A stretch of DNA of 40,831 bases from Amazonocrinis nigriterrae CENA67 (GTDB lineage Bacteria > Cyanobacteriota > Cyanobacteriia > Cyanobacteriales > Nostocaceae), in assembly GCF_016056305.1 (NCBI RefSeq), contig NZ_JAECZC010000050.1:25759-66589 (forward strand), given 5' to 3'. A program made the position numbers and the translations under genes. Of this stretch, positions 32,503 to 40,831 are shown piece by piece (the first letter of the stretch is position 1; the number at the start of each line of letters is the position of its first letter). Below the pieces are notes generated by a model that was not told where the DNA came from, did not search any database, and worked only from the letters and a program-made list of their open reading frames with translations.

Positions 32503-33891
32503 ATGGCAAAAGCAGACAAAATCAATTTCTCAACTCCTAGTGGTTTTCCAGAATTTCTTCCCGGCGAAAAACGCCTAGAAGTATATTTACTAGATACCAT
32601 TCGTAGAGTGTTTGAAAGCTATGGCTTTACACCCATCGAAACCCCAGCAGTAGAACGTTTAGAAGTGCTACAAGCCAAAGGTAATCAAGGCGACAATATC
32701 ATTTATGGTATTGATCCTATTTTGCCACCAAATCGACAAGCCGAAAAAGATAAAGCAGGAGAAACAGGTTCAGAAGCTAGAGCTTTAAAGTTTGATCAAA
32801 CAGTTCCTTTAGCAGCATATATTGCCCGTCACCTCAATGAATTAACCTTTCCTTTTGCTCGCTATCAAATGGATGTAGTTTTTCGTGGTGAACGTGCAAA
32901 AGATGGACGTTTTCGGCAATTTCGTCAGTGTGATATTGACGTAGTTGCGCGTCGAGAACTCAGCTTGCTGTATGATGCTCAAATGCCTGCAATTATCACT
33001 GAAATATTTGAAGCAGTAAATATCGGTGATTTTCTAATTCGCATCAATAATCGTAAAATTCTCACAGGTTTCTTTCAGTCAGTAGGAATTGCAGAAACCA
33101 AAATTAAAACCTGTATTAGTATCATCGATACTTTAGAAAAAGTAGGTGAAGCGAAAGTCAAGCATCACTTAGAACAAGAAGGTATTGCAACAGAACAAAC
33201 TCAAAAAATCATCGACTTTATTAAAATTGATGGTACAGTTGACGAAGTGTTAGATAAACTCAAACACCTTGCTCAAAATTTACCAGAAGCCGAACAATTT
33301 CAATTGGGTGTCACTGAGTTAGAAACAGTAATTGCAGGCGTTCGTAATCTAGGTGTCGCCGAAAAACGTTTTTGTATTGATTTATCCATTGCACGTGGAC
33401 TTGATTACTACACCGGCACTGTTTACGAAACAACTTTATTAGGACACGAAGCCTTGGGTAGCATTTGTTCTGGCGGCAGATATGAAGAACTAGTAGGGAC
33501 ATTTTTAGGTGAAAAAATGCCTGGCGTTGGCATTTCCATTGGCTTAACTCGCTTAATTAGTCGATTACTAAAAGCTGGTATTCTGACCAACTTACCTGCC
33601 ACACCAGCACAGGTAATGGTAGTAAATATGCAAGAGGATTTAATGCCCATTTATTTAAAAGTGTCACAAAATCTGCGCCAAGCTGGAATTAATGTTATAA
33701 CTAGCTTTGACAAGCGGGCTTTGGGTAAACAATTCCAACTAGCAGACAAACAAGGAATTCAATTCTGTGTAATTATTGGTTCAGAGGAAGCAGCAGCCCA
33801 AAAGTCTTCACTCAAAGATTTAAAAACAGGTGAACAAGTAGAAGTATCCTTAGAAAATTTGGCAGAGGAAGTTAAACGCCGACTATTTTAA
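32503..33891 (+). CDS. hisS: histidine--tRNA ligase
   Basis: 462-residue class II aminoacyl-tRNA synthetase. Visible are the N-terminal GFPEFLPGEKRLEVYLLDTI, the ATP-binding motif 2 region FRGERAKDGRFRQFRQCDID, the histidine-A motif ARGLDYYTGTVYE, histidine-B-like CSGGRYEEL, motif 3 GVGISIGLTRLISRL, and the C-terminal anticodon-binding domain (QVMVVNMQEDLMPIYLKVSQ to the end). Sequence style (the KADKINFSTPSGFPEF start and a longer catalytic insert) is closer to archaeal/eukaryotic-like HisRS than to E. coli HisS; cyanobacteria may carry two forms, so this could be the second copy. Heptamer repeats precede it. Confidence 0.9.
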   Translation: MAKADKINFSTPSGFPEFLPGEKRLEVYLLDTIRRVFESYGFTPIETPAVERLEVLQAKGNQGDNIIYGIDPILPPNRQAEKDKAGETGSEARALKFDQTVPLAAYIARHLNELTFPFARYQMDVVFRGERAKDGRFRQFRQCDIDVVARRELSLLYDAQMPAIITEIFEAVNIGDFLIRINNRKILTGFFQSVGIAETKIKTCISIIDTLEKVGEAKVKHHLEQEGIATEQTQKIIDFIKIDGTVDEVLDKLKHLAQNLPEAEQFQLGVTELETVIAGVRNLGVAEKRFCIDLSIARGLDYYTGTVYETTLLGHEALGSICSGGRYEELVGTFLGEKMPGVGISIGLTRLISRLLKAGILTNLPATPAQVMVVNMQEDLMPIYLKVSQNLRQAGINVITSFDKRALGKQFQLADKQGIQFCVIIGSEEAAAQKSSLKDLKTGEQVEVSLENLAEEVKRRLF

Positions 33892-33975
33892 TTAAAAATT
33901 AATTTACTTAGTGTAAGCGCATTACTTGATGAATGTACCATACTAGCTAAAATTCACTGCTTGAGGCACAAATAC

Positions 33976-34878
33976 ATGGAAAATATATACAATCCTGCGC
34001 CCAAAGACCAGACAAATGAACCATTGCATATAACCTCTATTGAGGAAGATTGGGGTGGAGACGGTAGAGGACGCATGAACTTATCAGGAAGGCGTACTGC
34101 AATTTCTCCAGAGTACATACCTCGTAAATATATTTTTTTTGACAGCAATACTGTACCAGAAGAACGGGAATGGCGAATCAATGGAATGCCGGATGAAGTA
34201 GCAGTTGGAAGCCGTAGATTACTAACATGGCAAGATTGCGGGGCTTCTACATCAAGAGTCGTGTTGCCAAACCGCTTTAAAGCAAAATCTGGCATATTTA
34301 CCACTGATTTAGAGCTTTTCGTACTTAAGGGAGCGATTCAAATTGGTGAGTGGAAACTTACTAAACATTGTTACTCTTTTATTCCTGCTGGAGTGCAATT
34401 TGGTGATTGGCAGGTGTTAGGTAATGAAAATGTAGAAATCTTATGGATGGAGAATGGCTATTTAGAATATAAAAATTTATCTCATAATCATCCAAATGCT
34501 AAGTTAAATGAATATATCCCAGTCTTGGATAGTAAATTACTGCCGTGGGCTAAAACGGATACAGTTCAATTTATCAAAGCAAGTAAAAAATGGTTAAGGA
34601 AAGATGCTAACGGTGGTGGAGTATGGTTACTAGCTATCTTGCCTCACTATGACGGTTACTATGCAGAAATACAATGTTATAACGAAGAAGGTTATTGTTT
34701 AGCTGGATACTGTGATATTGGAGATTATCGTCTTAGTAAAGATTGCTTTGCCTATGTTCCCAGTTTTACCATAGCTCCTTGGCATAGAACAGATGATGGC
34801 GGTTTATTCTTTATTAGAATTGATAGAGATTTATCAAAAACTGCTACAGTTTTGTCATATGTAGACAGTAATGAATAG
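33976..34878 (+). CDS. bicupin-type protein, function unknown
   Basis: 300 residues from the ATG at 33976 (MENIYNPAPKDQTNEPLHIT), chosen because TTGAGG lies about 10 nt upstream; a TTG start 15 nt earlier is possible. Two cupin-like halves can be read: about residues 100-160 (DLELFVLKGAIQIGEWKLTK, then FIPAGVQFGDWQVLGNENVE) and about 205-285 (GGGVWLLAILPHYDGYYAEI, then YVPSFTIAPWHRTDDGGLFF). The usual paired cupin histidines are not conserved, so metal binding is doubtful. It may be related to DUF4437-like bicupins. It is convergent with the amidohydrolase, with only 33 bp between them. Confidence 0.65.
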   Translation: MENIYNPAPKDQTNEPLHITSIEEDWGGDGRGRMNLSGRRTAISPEYIPRKYIFFDSNTVPEEREWRINGMPDEVAVGSRRLLTWQDCGASTSRVVLPNRFKAKSGIFTTDLELFVLKGAIQIGEWKLTKHCYSFIPAGVQFGDWQVLGNENVEILWMENGYLEYKNLSHNHPNAKLNEYIPVLDSKLLPWAKTDTVQFIKASKKWLRKDANGGGVWLLAILPHYDGYYAEIQCYNEEGYCLAGYCDIGDYRLSKDCFAYVPSFTIAPWHRTDDGGLFFIRIDRDLSKTATVLSYVDSNE

Positions 34879-34911
34879 AGATTTTAAGCAACAAGATTTA
34901 TTGCGATTACT

Positions 34912-36393
34912 TTAACATCTTTTCAAATAGCGACCAGTGGCTGAACCTAGAACTTTTCCGTTGTTGTAAATAAGATTTCCTCGCAAAAAAGTTGTTTTGA
35001 CTTGTCCTGTTAACTCCACTCCTTCAAAGGGTGTGTAACCTTGTTGTGACTCTGACTCAGCAGCGCGAACAACAAAACTTTCATGAGGATCTAAAAGTAC
35101 TAAATCAGCATCGTAACCAACTGCAATATCACCTTTTGAACTTAACCCAAATCTCCGCGCAGGATTCCAACTTAATAACTCAGCCATGTGGTTATAAGAC
35201 ATTCCCCGCTTACTACCTTCACTAAATACACCAGAAAGTAAATATTCTGTACCACCAAAACCAGATTTTGCTAACCAAATATTATTCGGGTCTTTAGCAC
35301 TTCTTTTTTGTTCAGCAGAACAGCAAGCATGGTCGCTAACTATCCAATCTACCTGATGGTTGAGTACTGCTTGCCATAAGTATTCTACATCAGTACGGGG
35401 ACGAATAGGAGGGTTTACTTTTGCCCAGATTGTATTAGGTGTATCAACATCTAAAAGCAAATGTCCAACAGTCACTTCTCGCCGAAAATTGATGTGAGGA
35501 AAAGCAGTTTGCATAGTCAAAGCTGCTTCCATTGCTTTACGTGAACTCAGGTGTAACAAATTGATATTTGCACAGTTAGTCTCATGGGCTAAATAAGAAG
35601 CAATGCAAATTGCTAAGCCTTCAGAATGGGGAGGACGCGCTGCACTGTAGGCGTGCAGTCCGCTAAGACTATAATCATTTTCAACTATTTTAGTATAGGC
35701 GTTAAGAATTTCTGCAACTTCGCAGTGCAAACTCAAGCTAATAGTATCTCGTGCTTCTGGATGTGCTTCTATTAAGTGAGTGAGACCGCGCATAATAAAT
35801 TCAAAATGGGCAAAGTCGTAACGTTCCTCTTTATTAATCATCAAAAATAAGTTTTGCTGGTCTGACAAACCATGCAACCCATAACCACCATAAAACATGA
35901 AGATTTTAAACGAAGATACACCGTATTCCTCAAATAGTAGAGGTATTTCGTCAATATGCTGACTGGCTATAGGTGCGATATGATAGCTATAGTCAACATA
36001 AAAATTACCTGCGGATAAGGCTAATACTTCTGGAAAAAAATCTTTGTAAGAGCCGCCTTTATTGAGATAATACTGCCCTGTGCGGATGTAGTTAAGACTA
36101 GTTGTGACTCCCCCCATAGCCGCTGCTTTGCTTTCAGTCACAGCATCTTTATCTAGGGGTTGATAGATACCGATGTGCATATGAGCATCCACCACCCCAG
36201 GAAAGGCTAACAAATTTTTACCATCAAATACCTGTTTGCCTCTGTCTGGGCTAATATGAGGAGCAATCTGAGCAAATTTTCCATCTTTAATTCCTAAATC
36301 AAGTAGTTCAATATCATCCTGATGGGGACGAACTACTCGCACATTTTTGATAATTTGATCTAATAGGGAAGCTTCAGACACAGTAGACCTCAC
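34912..36393 (-). CDS. cyclic amidohydrolase (dihydropyrimidinase/hydantoinase/allantoinase superfamily)
   Basis: A 493-residue TIM-barrel metal hydrolase. The metal motif is DAHMHIG (H71, H73), the carbamylated-Lys position is K163 in SSFKIFMFYGGYG, further ligands lie in SLHCEVAEI and INLLHLSSRKAM, and the catalytic Asp in VDWIVSDHACC. WNPARRFGLSSKGDIAVGYD ADLVLLDP is the usual C-terminal signature. It hydrolyses a cyclic amide ring; which one cannot be told. The start is GTG at 36393 (another GTG is at 36381). It is divergent from the oxygenase gene across 116 bp, hinting at shared control. Confidence 0.85.
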   Translation of the reverse strand: MRSTVSEASLLDQIIKNVRVVRPHQDDIELLDLGIKDGKFAQIAPHISPDRGKQVFDGKNLLAFPGVVDAHMHIGIYQPLDKDAVTESKAAAMGGVTTSLNYIRTGQYYLNKGGSYKDFFPEVLALSAGNFYVDYSYHIAPIASQHIDEIPLLFEEYGVSSFKIFMFYGGYGLHGLSDQQNLFLMINKEERYDFAHFEFIMRGLTHLIEAHPEARDTISLSLHCEVAEILNAYTKIVENDYSLSGLHAYSAARPPHSEGLAICIASYLAHETNCANINLLHLSSRKAMEAALTMQTAFPHINFRREVTVGHLLLDVDTPNTIWAKVNPPIRPRTDVEYLWQAVLNHQVDWIVSDHACCSAEQKRSAKDPNNIWLAKSGFGGTEYLLSGVFSEGSKRGMSYNHMAELLSWNPARRFGLSSKGDIAVGYDADLVLLDPHESFVVRAAESESQQGYTPFEGVELTGQVKTTFLRGNLIYNNGKVLGSATGRYLKRC

Positions 36394-36509
36394 ACTAAAA
36401 TGGATGAATACTCTGATTGAGTCGGAATTTCAACATCGTACCGGAAGGCTGACCAAATACCATTATTATGTAACGGTTTTTTATGAAATCATTTTCAGGA
36501 GAAAAGACA

Positions 36510-37304
36510 ATGGAAACTTTTAATGAATATCATCTGAATCCAGAAGAATTTCCTTTTCTCAAAAGCTTTCAAGATAACTGGCAAGAGATTAGAGATGAAT
36601 TTACAAACTTTATGCAGCAAGCATCTGATGAGGAGCTAAAATTCACTTACGAGATTTTGGGGCCTAAAAATAAAACTATTAAAACTAAGGGTAATTCAAA
36701 ATACACTGCTTTTGGGATTTTATTTCAAGGTCTATTTATTGAAGAATATATTCAACAGCATCAAATACAATATCCTGATTATGCTTCAAATGAAGTATCA
36801 GAAAAAGCGCTGGTATTGAGAGAGAAATATTTCTCCAATTTGGCTAAGGTGATAGAAAAAGTCAACTTTAGTAATGATAATATTATCAGAAATGTGTATT
36901 TTGGGATATTTCATCCAGGCTTGGATGTGAAGCTGCATGTCAACTATAACCCTCATATGAATCGTGGCTATTTAGGATTAATTGTGCCAGAGGGAGATAT
37001 AGCTATGAAAATATGCCATGACAAGCTTTATTGGCATGAAGGGAAATTCATGATTTTAGATCATAGCTATCCGCACTGCCCGCATAATTACACCAATTAT
37101 GACAGAGTTGTCTTGGTTATCGACTTTTTTAAACCGGATAAACCTAGAGAGGAAGTCATTCGATTTGAGAAAGAGCAAGTCACACAACGTATGCAAGATA
37201 ATCCTTACAGCTTAGGTGTTTTTGGTAAAAACGATCAAGCTCAAGTAGAAGATTTTATCAAATACGGTTTAGCTCATCAGTTAGAGTGGGATAAAGCTTT
37301 ATAA
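36510..37304 (+). CDS. aspartyl/asparaginyl beta-hydroxylase-type dioxygenase
   Basis: 264 residues from the ATG at 36510, set by AGGAG 8 nt upstream; an earlier ATG at 36483 would include the site itself. The Fe(II)/2-oxoglutarate core is recognisable by spacing: H143-x8-R152-GYLGL matches the first histidine motif (HxxxxxxxxRxxLGL) and D184-HSYPH189-CPHN193 with R199 (YDRVVLVIDF) the second His and the 2-oxoglutarate Arg. Only the two-His form (no acidic ligand) typical of AspH is seen. Substrate could be a peptide, free amino acid or a natural product. It is the first gene of a plus-strand run with the dehydrogenase and the NTF2-like gene. Confidence 0.8.
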   Translation: METFNEYHLNPEEFPFLKSFQDNWQEIRDEFTNFMQQASDEELKFTYEILGPKNKTIKTKGNSKYTAFGILFQGLFIEEYIQQHQIQYPDYASNEVSEKALVLREKYFSNLAKVIEKVNFSNDNIIRNVYFGIFHPGLDVKLHVNYNPHMNRGYLGLIVPEGDIAMKICHDKLYWHEGKFMILDHSYPHCPHNYTNYDRVVLVIDFFKPDKPREEVIRFEKEQVTQRMQDNPYSLGVFGKNDQAQVEDFIKYGLAHQLEWDKAL

Positions 37305-37373
37305 GTTGAGGATTTACGTAAGTCTCATAAATTGGAGTTGAGGCTGTCAATGGTCAATACTTTGATGTTGGTG

Positions 37374-37402
37374 GTGTGTTGCGCTGCGCGACAACGCACC
37401 CT
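37374..37402. repeat. dispersed GTGTGTTGCGC hairpin element
   Basis: GTGTGTTGCGC-tgc-GCGACAACGCAC forms an imperfect hairpin followed by CCTAC. Related sequences are at 11201 and 16850. It sits in the 137-bp spacer between two same-strand genes. Confidence 0.65.
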
Positions 37403-37441
37403 ACATTCATATAAATCTGTAATTAGATAATAAATCTGACA

Positions 37442-38449
37442 ATGAATGCAAGAACTTACAAAAAATTAATAGCAAAACAACTAAATCAAGATTTTAAATC
37501 TGCCGTTGAAATTGTTGAAATACCTCTTCCTGTACCTGCTGGTAATCAACTTTTGATTCAAAACAAATTTGCTGGAATTAACGGTGGTTTTGATACATTA
37601 ATTTGTCGTGGTGATGTTCCTTATGTTAACTTAATTCCTCCTTTTGATTTGGGTGTGGAAGCTGTGGGAGAAGTTGTGGCTATGGGTGAAAATGTCAAAG
37701 ATTTTCAAATTGGTGATGCTGTCGTCACTACAGCCCGTGGTGGTGGTTATCGAGAATATCAGGTTATTGATGCAAATTTAGCAGTGAGGGTGCGCCAAGC
37801 TACACCAGAGTTGCTAACACTCATGCCTACTGGTGTATCAGCTTTGGTTGCTTTAGAACAAGTGGGGGAGATGAAAAGTAATGAAGTGGTTTTGGTGACA
37901 GCAGCCGCAGGGGGAACTGGTCATATTGCGGTACAATTGGCAAAGCTAGCAGGTAATTACGTAATTGGTACTTGTAGTTCTGAAGCTAAGGCAGAATTAC
38001 TCAAGGAATTAGGGTGCGATCGCGTGATCAACTATCGTACAGAAGACCTCAACCAAGTCCTTAAGCAAGAATACCCCAACGGCATTAATGTGATTTTTGA
38101 CTGTGTAGGGAAACAGGTTTTCGATACTTGCGTGGAAAATTTGGCTATTCGGGGACGGTTAGTGGTAATTGGTTTTATTTCCGAATACGCCAAAACCCCA
38201 GAACAAATTACCCAACCGCGCATTTATCACCAGCTACTTTGGAAAGCTGCTTCAGTTCGCGGCTTTCTCATGTCTAATTATCAAGAATATATGACAGAAG
38301 CACGCGATCGCCTGTTTAATCTCTTCTACTCTGGTAAACTCAAAGTTGCTATCGACCAGACTCAGTTTAACGGTATAGAGTCCATTCCTGCTGCTGTAGA
38401 ACACTTGCTGAGTGGTAAAAATTGTGGAAAAGTAGTTGTCAGGTTTTAG
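37442..38449 (+). CDS. NADPH-dependent quinone oxidoreductase-like (MDR family)
   Basis: 335 residues of the zinc-free medium-chain dehydrogenase/reductase type. N-terminal GroES-like part: VEIVEIPLPVPAGNQLLIQN, FAGINGGFDTLICRGDVPYV, PFDLGVEAVGEVVAMGENVK. Nucleotide-binding part: VLVTAAAGGTGHIAVQLAKL, then GCDRVINYRTEDL and VIFDCVGKQVFDTCVENLAI. The absence of catalytic-zinc cysteines and the AAAGGTG loop indicate NADPH use and reduction of an enone or quinone, like prostaglandin reductase-3/ZADH2-type proteins. It lies between the oxygenase and the NTF2-like gene on the same strand. Confidence 0.87.
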   Translation: MNARTYKKLIAKQLNQDFKSAVEIVEIPLPVPAGNQLLIQNKFAGINGGFDTLICRGDVPYVNLIPPFDLGVEAVGEVVAMGENVKDFQIGDAVVTTARGGGYREYQVIDANLAVRVRQATPELLTLMPTGVSALVALEQVGEMKSNEVVLVTAAAGGTGHIAVQLAKLAGNYVIGTCSSEAKAELLKELGCDRVINYRTEDLNQVLKQEYPNGINVIFDCVGKQVFDTCVENLAIRGRLVVIGFISEYAKTPEQITQPRIYHQLLWKAASVRGFLMSNYQEYMTEARDRLFNLFYSGKLKVAIDQTQFNGIESIPAAVEHLLSGKNCGKVVVRF

Positions 38450-38527
38450 CGATAGATCAATACAGCCTTCAATTTAAGTTTTCATCTGAAATTTTTCTCA
38501 AGTTTTAAATACTAAAGGATAGTTACA

Positions 38528-38938
38528 ATGATAGAAAAGACAGAAAATACTTTAAAAGTTGCTCAGCAGGCCTTTGAACATTTTACAAAAGGTTTAGCCA
38601 CTGGTGAATGGCAAGCATTTATAGATATACTCACCGAAGATTTTACCTTTTGGTTTCCAGTAGGACAATTTCAGGGTTGGAATGTAGGAAAAGAACGAGC
38701 AAAAGAATTTTTTCTATATGTTTCTGCATCCTTTCAAGAAGGACTTCACCTGAATTTAGACAGCGTGACTAGCAATGAAACAACCGTTGTTTTTGAGTTT
38801 CATGATGAGGGACGTTTGTTTACACAGCCTTATAAAAATCGGGTAGCTGTTTCCTTTGATGTATGTGAAAACAAAATTTGTGGCTATCGAGAATATTTTG
38901 GAAGTGATGGAAAATCGTCTTTGTTGACTGATGACTGA
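38528..38938 (+). CDS. NTF2/SnoaL-like protein
   Basis: 136 residues with the cone-shaped NTF2-like pattern: helix AQQAFEHFTKGLATGEWQAF, then IDILTEDFTFWFPVGQFQGW, NVGKERAKEFFLYVSASFQE, and strands TTVVFEFHDEGRLFTQPYKN and ENKICGYREYFGSDG. Such folds serve as isomerases, cyclases, hydrolases or simple binding proteins. AAAGGATAG lies 5 nt before the ATG. It follows the dehydrogenase by 78 bp and is convergent with the next gene, 9 bp away. Confidence 0.8.
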   Translation: MIEKTENTLKVAQQAFEHFTKGLATGEWQAFIDILTEDFTFWFPVGQFQGWNVGKERAKEFFLYVSASFQEGLHLNLDSVTSNETTVVFEFHDEGRLFTQPYKNRVAVSFDVCENKICGYREYFGSDGKSSLLTDD

Positions 38939-38947
38939 TTACTTTTA

Positions 38948-39439
38948 TTAGTTATTTTCACAGTTAAATTCTTTGAGTTCTCTGCATTTCGCTTCTGCCG
39001 CTTGATATGCTACTAAGTATTCTTGGCCACCCAACATCACATCGCCGTAATATTCATAAGGTGCATCACCATAGATTGGTAGCGGATCGTCTTCTGGATA
39101 ATCTTCTTTGGATTCTTCTATTATTGCTTTGAGTTGCTTAACACTCAAAGTTTGTGCTGCAAAATACCAAAGTTCCTGATGAGTTTTACGCAAGTGTGGG
39201 AGTGTGGGATCGACAATGCGTACAACAGAGTCTTCACCGGAAACATCGCTTAACTCAATCCAACTGTGTTCAATGGGTTGGTATGGTTTGCGTGCAACAG
39301 CTAAAAACCCCTGCACATACTTTGCTCCTTCAGTGGCTAATACTGCTCTATAAGCATTTTCAAACGGCTGATTAGCCTTGCTTTTTATGCTTTCAGCAAT
39401 TTTAAGAGAAAGCGTTTCATCCAATGCTTTGTTCATCAC
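38948..39439 (-). CDS. hypothetical protein with an HSWIEL...DPT segment
   Basis: 163 residues, soluble and acidic (MMNKALDETLSLKIAESIKS, C-terminal KCRELKEFNCENN). The central region KYVQGFLAVARKPYQPIEHSW followed by IELSD and VRIVDPTLP recalls the YVxGxx..H.W.....DPT pattern of small transglutaminase/cysteine-protease-fold-like hypotheticals, which use His and Asp, but no catalytic Cys is convincingly placed. No family is assigned. It is convergent with the NTF2-like gene and upstream of it lie repeats and chlI. Confidence 0.6.
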   Translation of the reverse strand: MMNKALDETLSLKIAESIKSKANQPFENAYRAVLATEGAKYVQGFLAVARKPYQPIEHSWIELSDVSGEDSVVRIVDPTLPHLRKTHQELWYFAAQTLSVKQLKAIIEESKEDYPEDDPLPIYGDAPYEYYGDVMLGGQEYLVAYQAAEAKCRELKEFNCENN

Positions 39440-39475
39440 AGGGGAGATTAGAGCGCTAACTACAATATGGTATCA

Positions 39476-39568
39476 CTGTCAGTTGTCAGTGGTTAGTGGT
39501 CAGTGATCAGTTGTCATTTGTTCTTTTCCCCTGCTCCCCATCTCCCCATCTCCTCATCTCCCTACACC
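39476..39568. repeat. short repeats upstream of chlI
   Basis: tgtcagttgtcagtggttagtggtcagtgatcagttgtca units (39477-39516), then ctccccatctccccatctcctcatctcc with a 9-nt period (39535-39562). Confidence 0.75.
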
Positions 39569-39623
39569 CCAACTGTGGCACAATAAAGAATTGTAATAAG
39601 AAAAATATTGTTAAGGTAATTTA

Positions 39624-40748
39624 GTGACTCCAACTGCTCAATCCACGGCAAGTGCGCGTCGCGTGGTGTTTCCTTTTACGGCAATTGTGGGCCAGGAAGA
39701 AATGAAACTGGCGCTGCTGTTGAATGTCATTGATCCCAAAATCGGTGGTGTAATGATTATGGGCGATCGCGGCACCGGCAAAACCACAACTATCCGGGCG
39801 CTGGCGGATCTACTGCCTGAAATCCCCGTGGTTGCTAATGATCCTTTCAACAGTGACCCCAGCGACCCCGATTTGATGAGCGATGAAGTCCGCCAAAAGT
39901 TGGAACAAGGGGCAGAAGTTCCTGTAAATCACAGAAAAGTCCAAATGGTAGACCTGCCCCTAGGAGCCACAGAAGACCGAGTTTGTGGCACCATTGACAT
40001 CGAGAAAGCTTTATCTGAAGGTGTCAAAGCTTTTGAACCAGGACTGCTGGCTAAGGCTAACCGGGGCATCCTCTACGTGGATGAGGTCAACTTGCTGGAT
40101 GACCACTTGGTAGACGTGTTACTTGACTCGGCTGCTAGTGGATGGAACACTGTAGAACGGGAAGGTATTTCTATCCGTCACCCAGCCAGATTTGTGCTTG
40201 TCGGTTCTGGCAACCCGGAAGAAGGTGAATTGCGTCCTCAACTCCTAGACCGCTTTGGGATGCACGCAGAAATTCACACTGTCAAAGAACCAGCCTTGCG
40301 GGTACAAATCGTTGAACAGCGAGCAGAATTCGACCAAAACCCCCCAGAATTTCTAGCAAAATACCAATCTCAGCAACAAGCACTGCAACAGCAAGTTGTC
40401 AATGCTCAACAGTTGTTGAAGGAAGTAAAAATTGACTATGACCTGCGGGTGAAAATTTCTGAAGTCTGTTCGGAACTCGATGTCGATGGTTTACGGGGTG
40501 ACATTGTGACTAACCGCGCCGCCAAAGCATTAGCAGCATTTGAAGGGCGTACCGAAGTCACAGTTGATGATATCCGGCGTGTAATAACTTTATGCCTGCG
40601 TCACAGACTGCGGAAAGACCCCCTAGAATCAATTGATTCCGGCTACAAAGTAGAAAAAGCTTTTGCCCGAATCTTTGGTGTCGAACTACCGGACGATGAT
40701 GCTGCACAAAAGAACGGTGTAGGTCAAAAATTAGGAGTTAGGAGTTAG
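39624..40748 (+). CDS. chlI: magnesium chelatase subunit ChlI
   Basis: A 374-residue AAA+ ATPase subunit of the ChlI-ChlD-ChlH enzyme that inserts Mg2+ into protoporphyrin IX, the first committed step of chlorophyll synthesis. Walker A is [10 protein letters not shown], Walker B is [11 protein letters not shown], and sensor-1 and arginine-finger regions are [20 protein letters not shown] and RFGMH. The C-terminal helical lid contains [20 protein letters not shown] and [20 protein letters not shown]. The GTG start at 39624 has AAGGTAA 6 nt upstream. The final residues LGVRS and the TAG stop are encoded by the TTAGGAG repeat that begins at 40731. Confidence 0.97.
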   Translation: MTPTAQSTASARRVVFPFTAIVGQEEMKLALLLNVIDPKIGGVMIMGDRGTGKTTTIRALADLLPEIPVVANDPFNSDPSDPDLMSDEVRQKLEQGAEVPVNHRKVQMVDLPLGATEDRVCGTIDIEKALSEGVKAFEPGLLAKANRGILYVDEVNLLDDHLVDVLLDSAASGWNTVEREGISIRHPARFVLVGSGNPEEGELRPQLLDRFGMHAEIHTVKEPALRVQIVEQRAEFDQNPPEFLAKYQSQQQALQQQVVNAQQLLKEVKIDYDLRVKISEVCSELDVDGLRGDIVTNRAAKALAAFEGRTEVTVDDIRRVITLCLRHRLRKDPLESIDSGYKVEKAFARIFGVELPDDDAAQKNGVGQKLGVRS

Positions 40749-40797
40749 GAGTTAGGAGTTAGGAGTTAGGAGTTAGGAGTTAGGAGTTAGGAGTTAG
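40731..40797. repeat. TTAGGAG heptamer repeat overlapping the chlI stop codon
   Basis: Nine perfect copies of TTAGGAG (40731-40793) followed by TTAGAAA. The first 18 nt are the last five chlI codons and the stop. C-rich repeat ctccccatcccccccctgctcccc closes the window. Confidence 0.95.
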
Positions 40798-40831
40798 AAA
40801 TTCTCCCCATCCCCCCCCTGCTCCCCTGCAC

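Overview
This window looks like the chromosome of a filamentous, probably heterocyst-forming cyanobacterium of the Nostocales (Nostoc/Calothrix/Tolypothrix-like). The evidence is a form IB Rubisco operon rbcL-rbcX-rbcS, a Rubisco activase with a small-subunit-like C-terminal domain, magnesium chelatase chlI, a UrtABCDE urea transporter, frequent HIP1 octamers (GCGATCGC), and very many short tandem repeats with 7-nt units between genes. No tRNA, rRNA, transposase, phage gene or cas gene was recognised.

Layout. 1-3.9 kb: a partial unknown ORF, a pentapeptide-repeat protein, an ArsR-type regulator, an AcsF-like cyclase paralogue that has lost its N-terminus, and an exported PEP-CTERM-like protein. 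4.0-9.6 kb: the minus-strand urea ABC transporter operon urtA-B-C-D-(small ORF)-E, with an NtcA-like promoter before urtA and a strong hairpin between urtA and urtB. 9.7-11.2 kb: acireductone dioxygenase (methionine salvage), an 11-12 copy array of a 21-bp repeat, and a small coiled-coil protein.

11.2-16.8 kb is an accessory, defence-like zone. A 1209-residue NACHT NTPase ends in eleven near-identical 34-residue HEAT-like repeats and is flanked by inverted copies of a roughly 120-165 bp hairpin-bearing element. Next come two tandem hicAB toxin-antitoxin modules in which both hicA toxins are broken (one reduced to its last 26 codons, one with an internal TAA) while both hicB antitoxins are intact, then an orphan antitoxin-like gene whose 3' end runs into another dispersed element.

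17-19.2 kb: panB and an exported beta-propeller protein. 19.2-25.3 kb: the Rubisco region, with rbcL, the assembly chaperone rbcX, rbcS, an SGNH hydrolase, a Uma2-family nuclease-fold protein and rca. 25.4-26.7 kb: a 17-repeat CRISPR array with 37-bp repeats and 32-39 nt spacers, without cas genes here. Repeat structure and the degenerate end both indicate transcription on the minus strand from a leader near 26.7-26.9 kb. A dispersed element is fused to half of a repeat at the trailer end.

27-34 kb: an unknown protein, a TIGR04283-type glycosyltransferase, an isocitrate lyase/PEP mutase family enzyme, a TPR protein, a DUF3598-type protein and hisS. 34-39.4 kb: a compact group of probable metabolic genes (bicupin, cyclic-amidohydrolase family enzyme, aspartyl/asparaginyl beta-hydroxylase-type oxygenase, NADPH:quinone-reductase-type dehydrogenase, NTF2/SnoaL-like protein) that may form one uncharacterised pathway. 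39.6 kb to the end: chlI, whose last codons and stop are made of a TTAGGAG heptamer repeat.

Common thread: carbon fixation, nitrogen scavenging and chlorophyll genes are interleaved with a heavy load of small repeats. Several repeats have touched genes directly by providing stop codons, extending an N-terminus, truncating a toxin, replacing a C-terminus or capping the CRISPR array. All family assignments come from reading motifs by eye; no database search was run.
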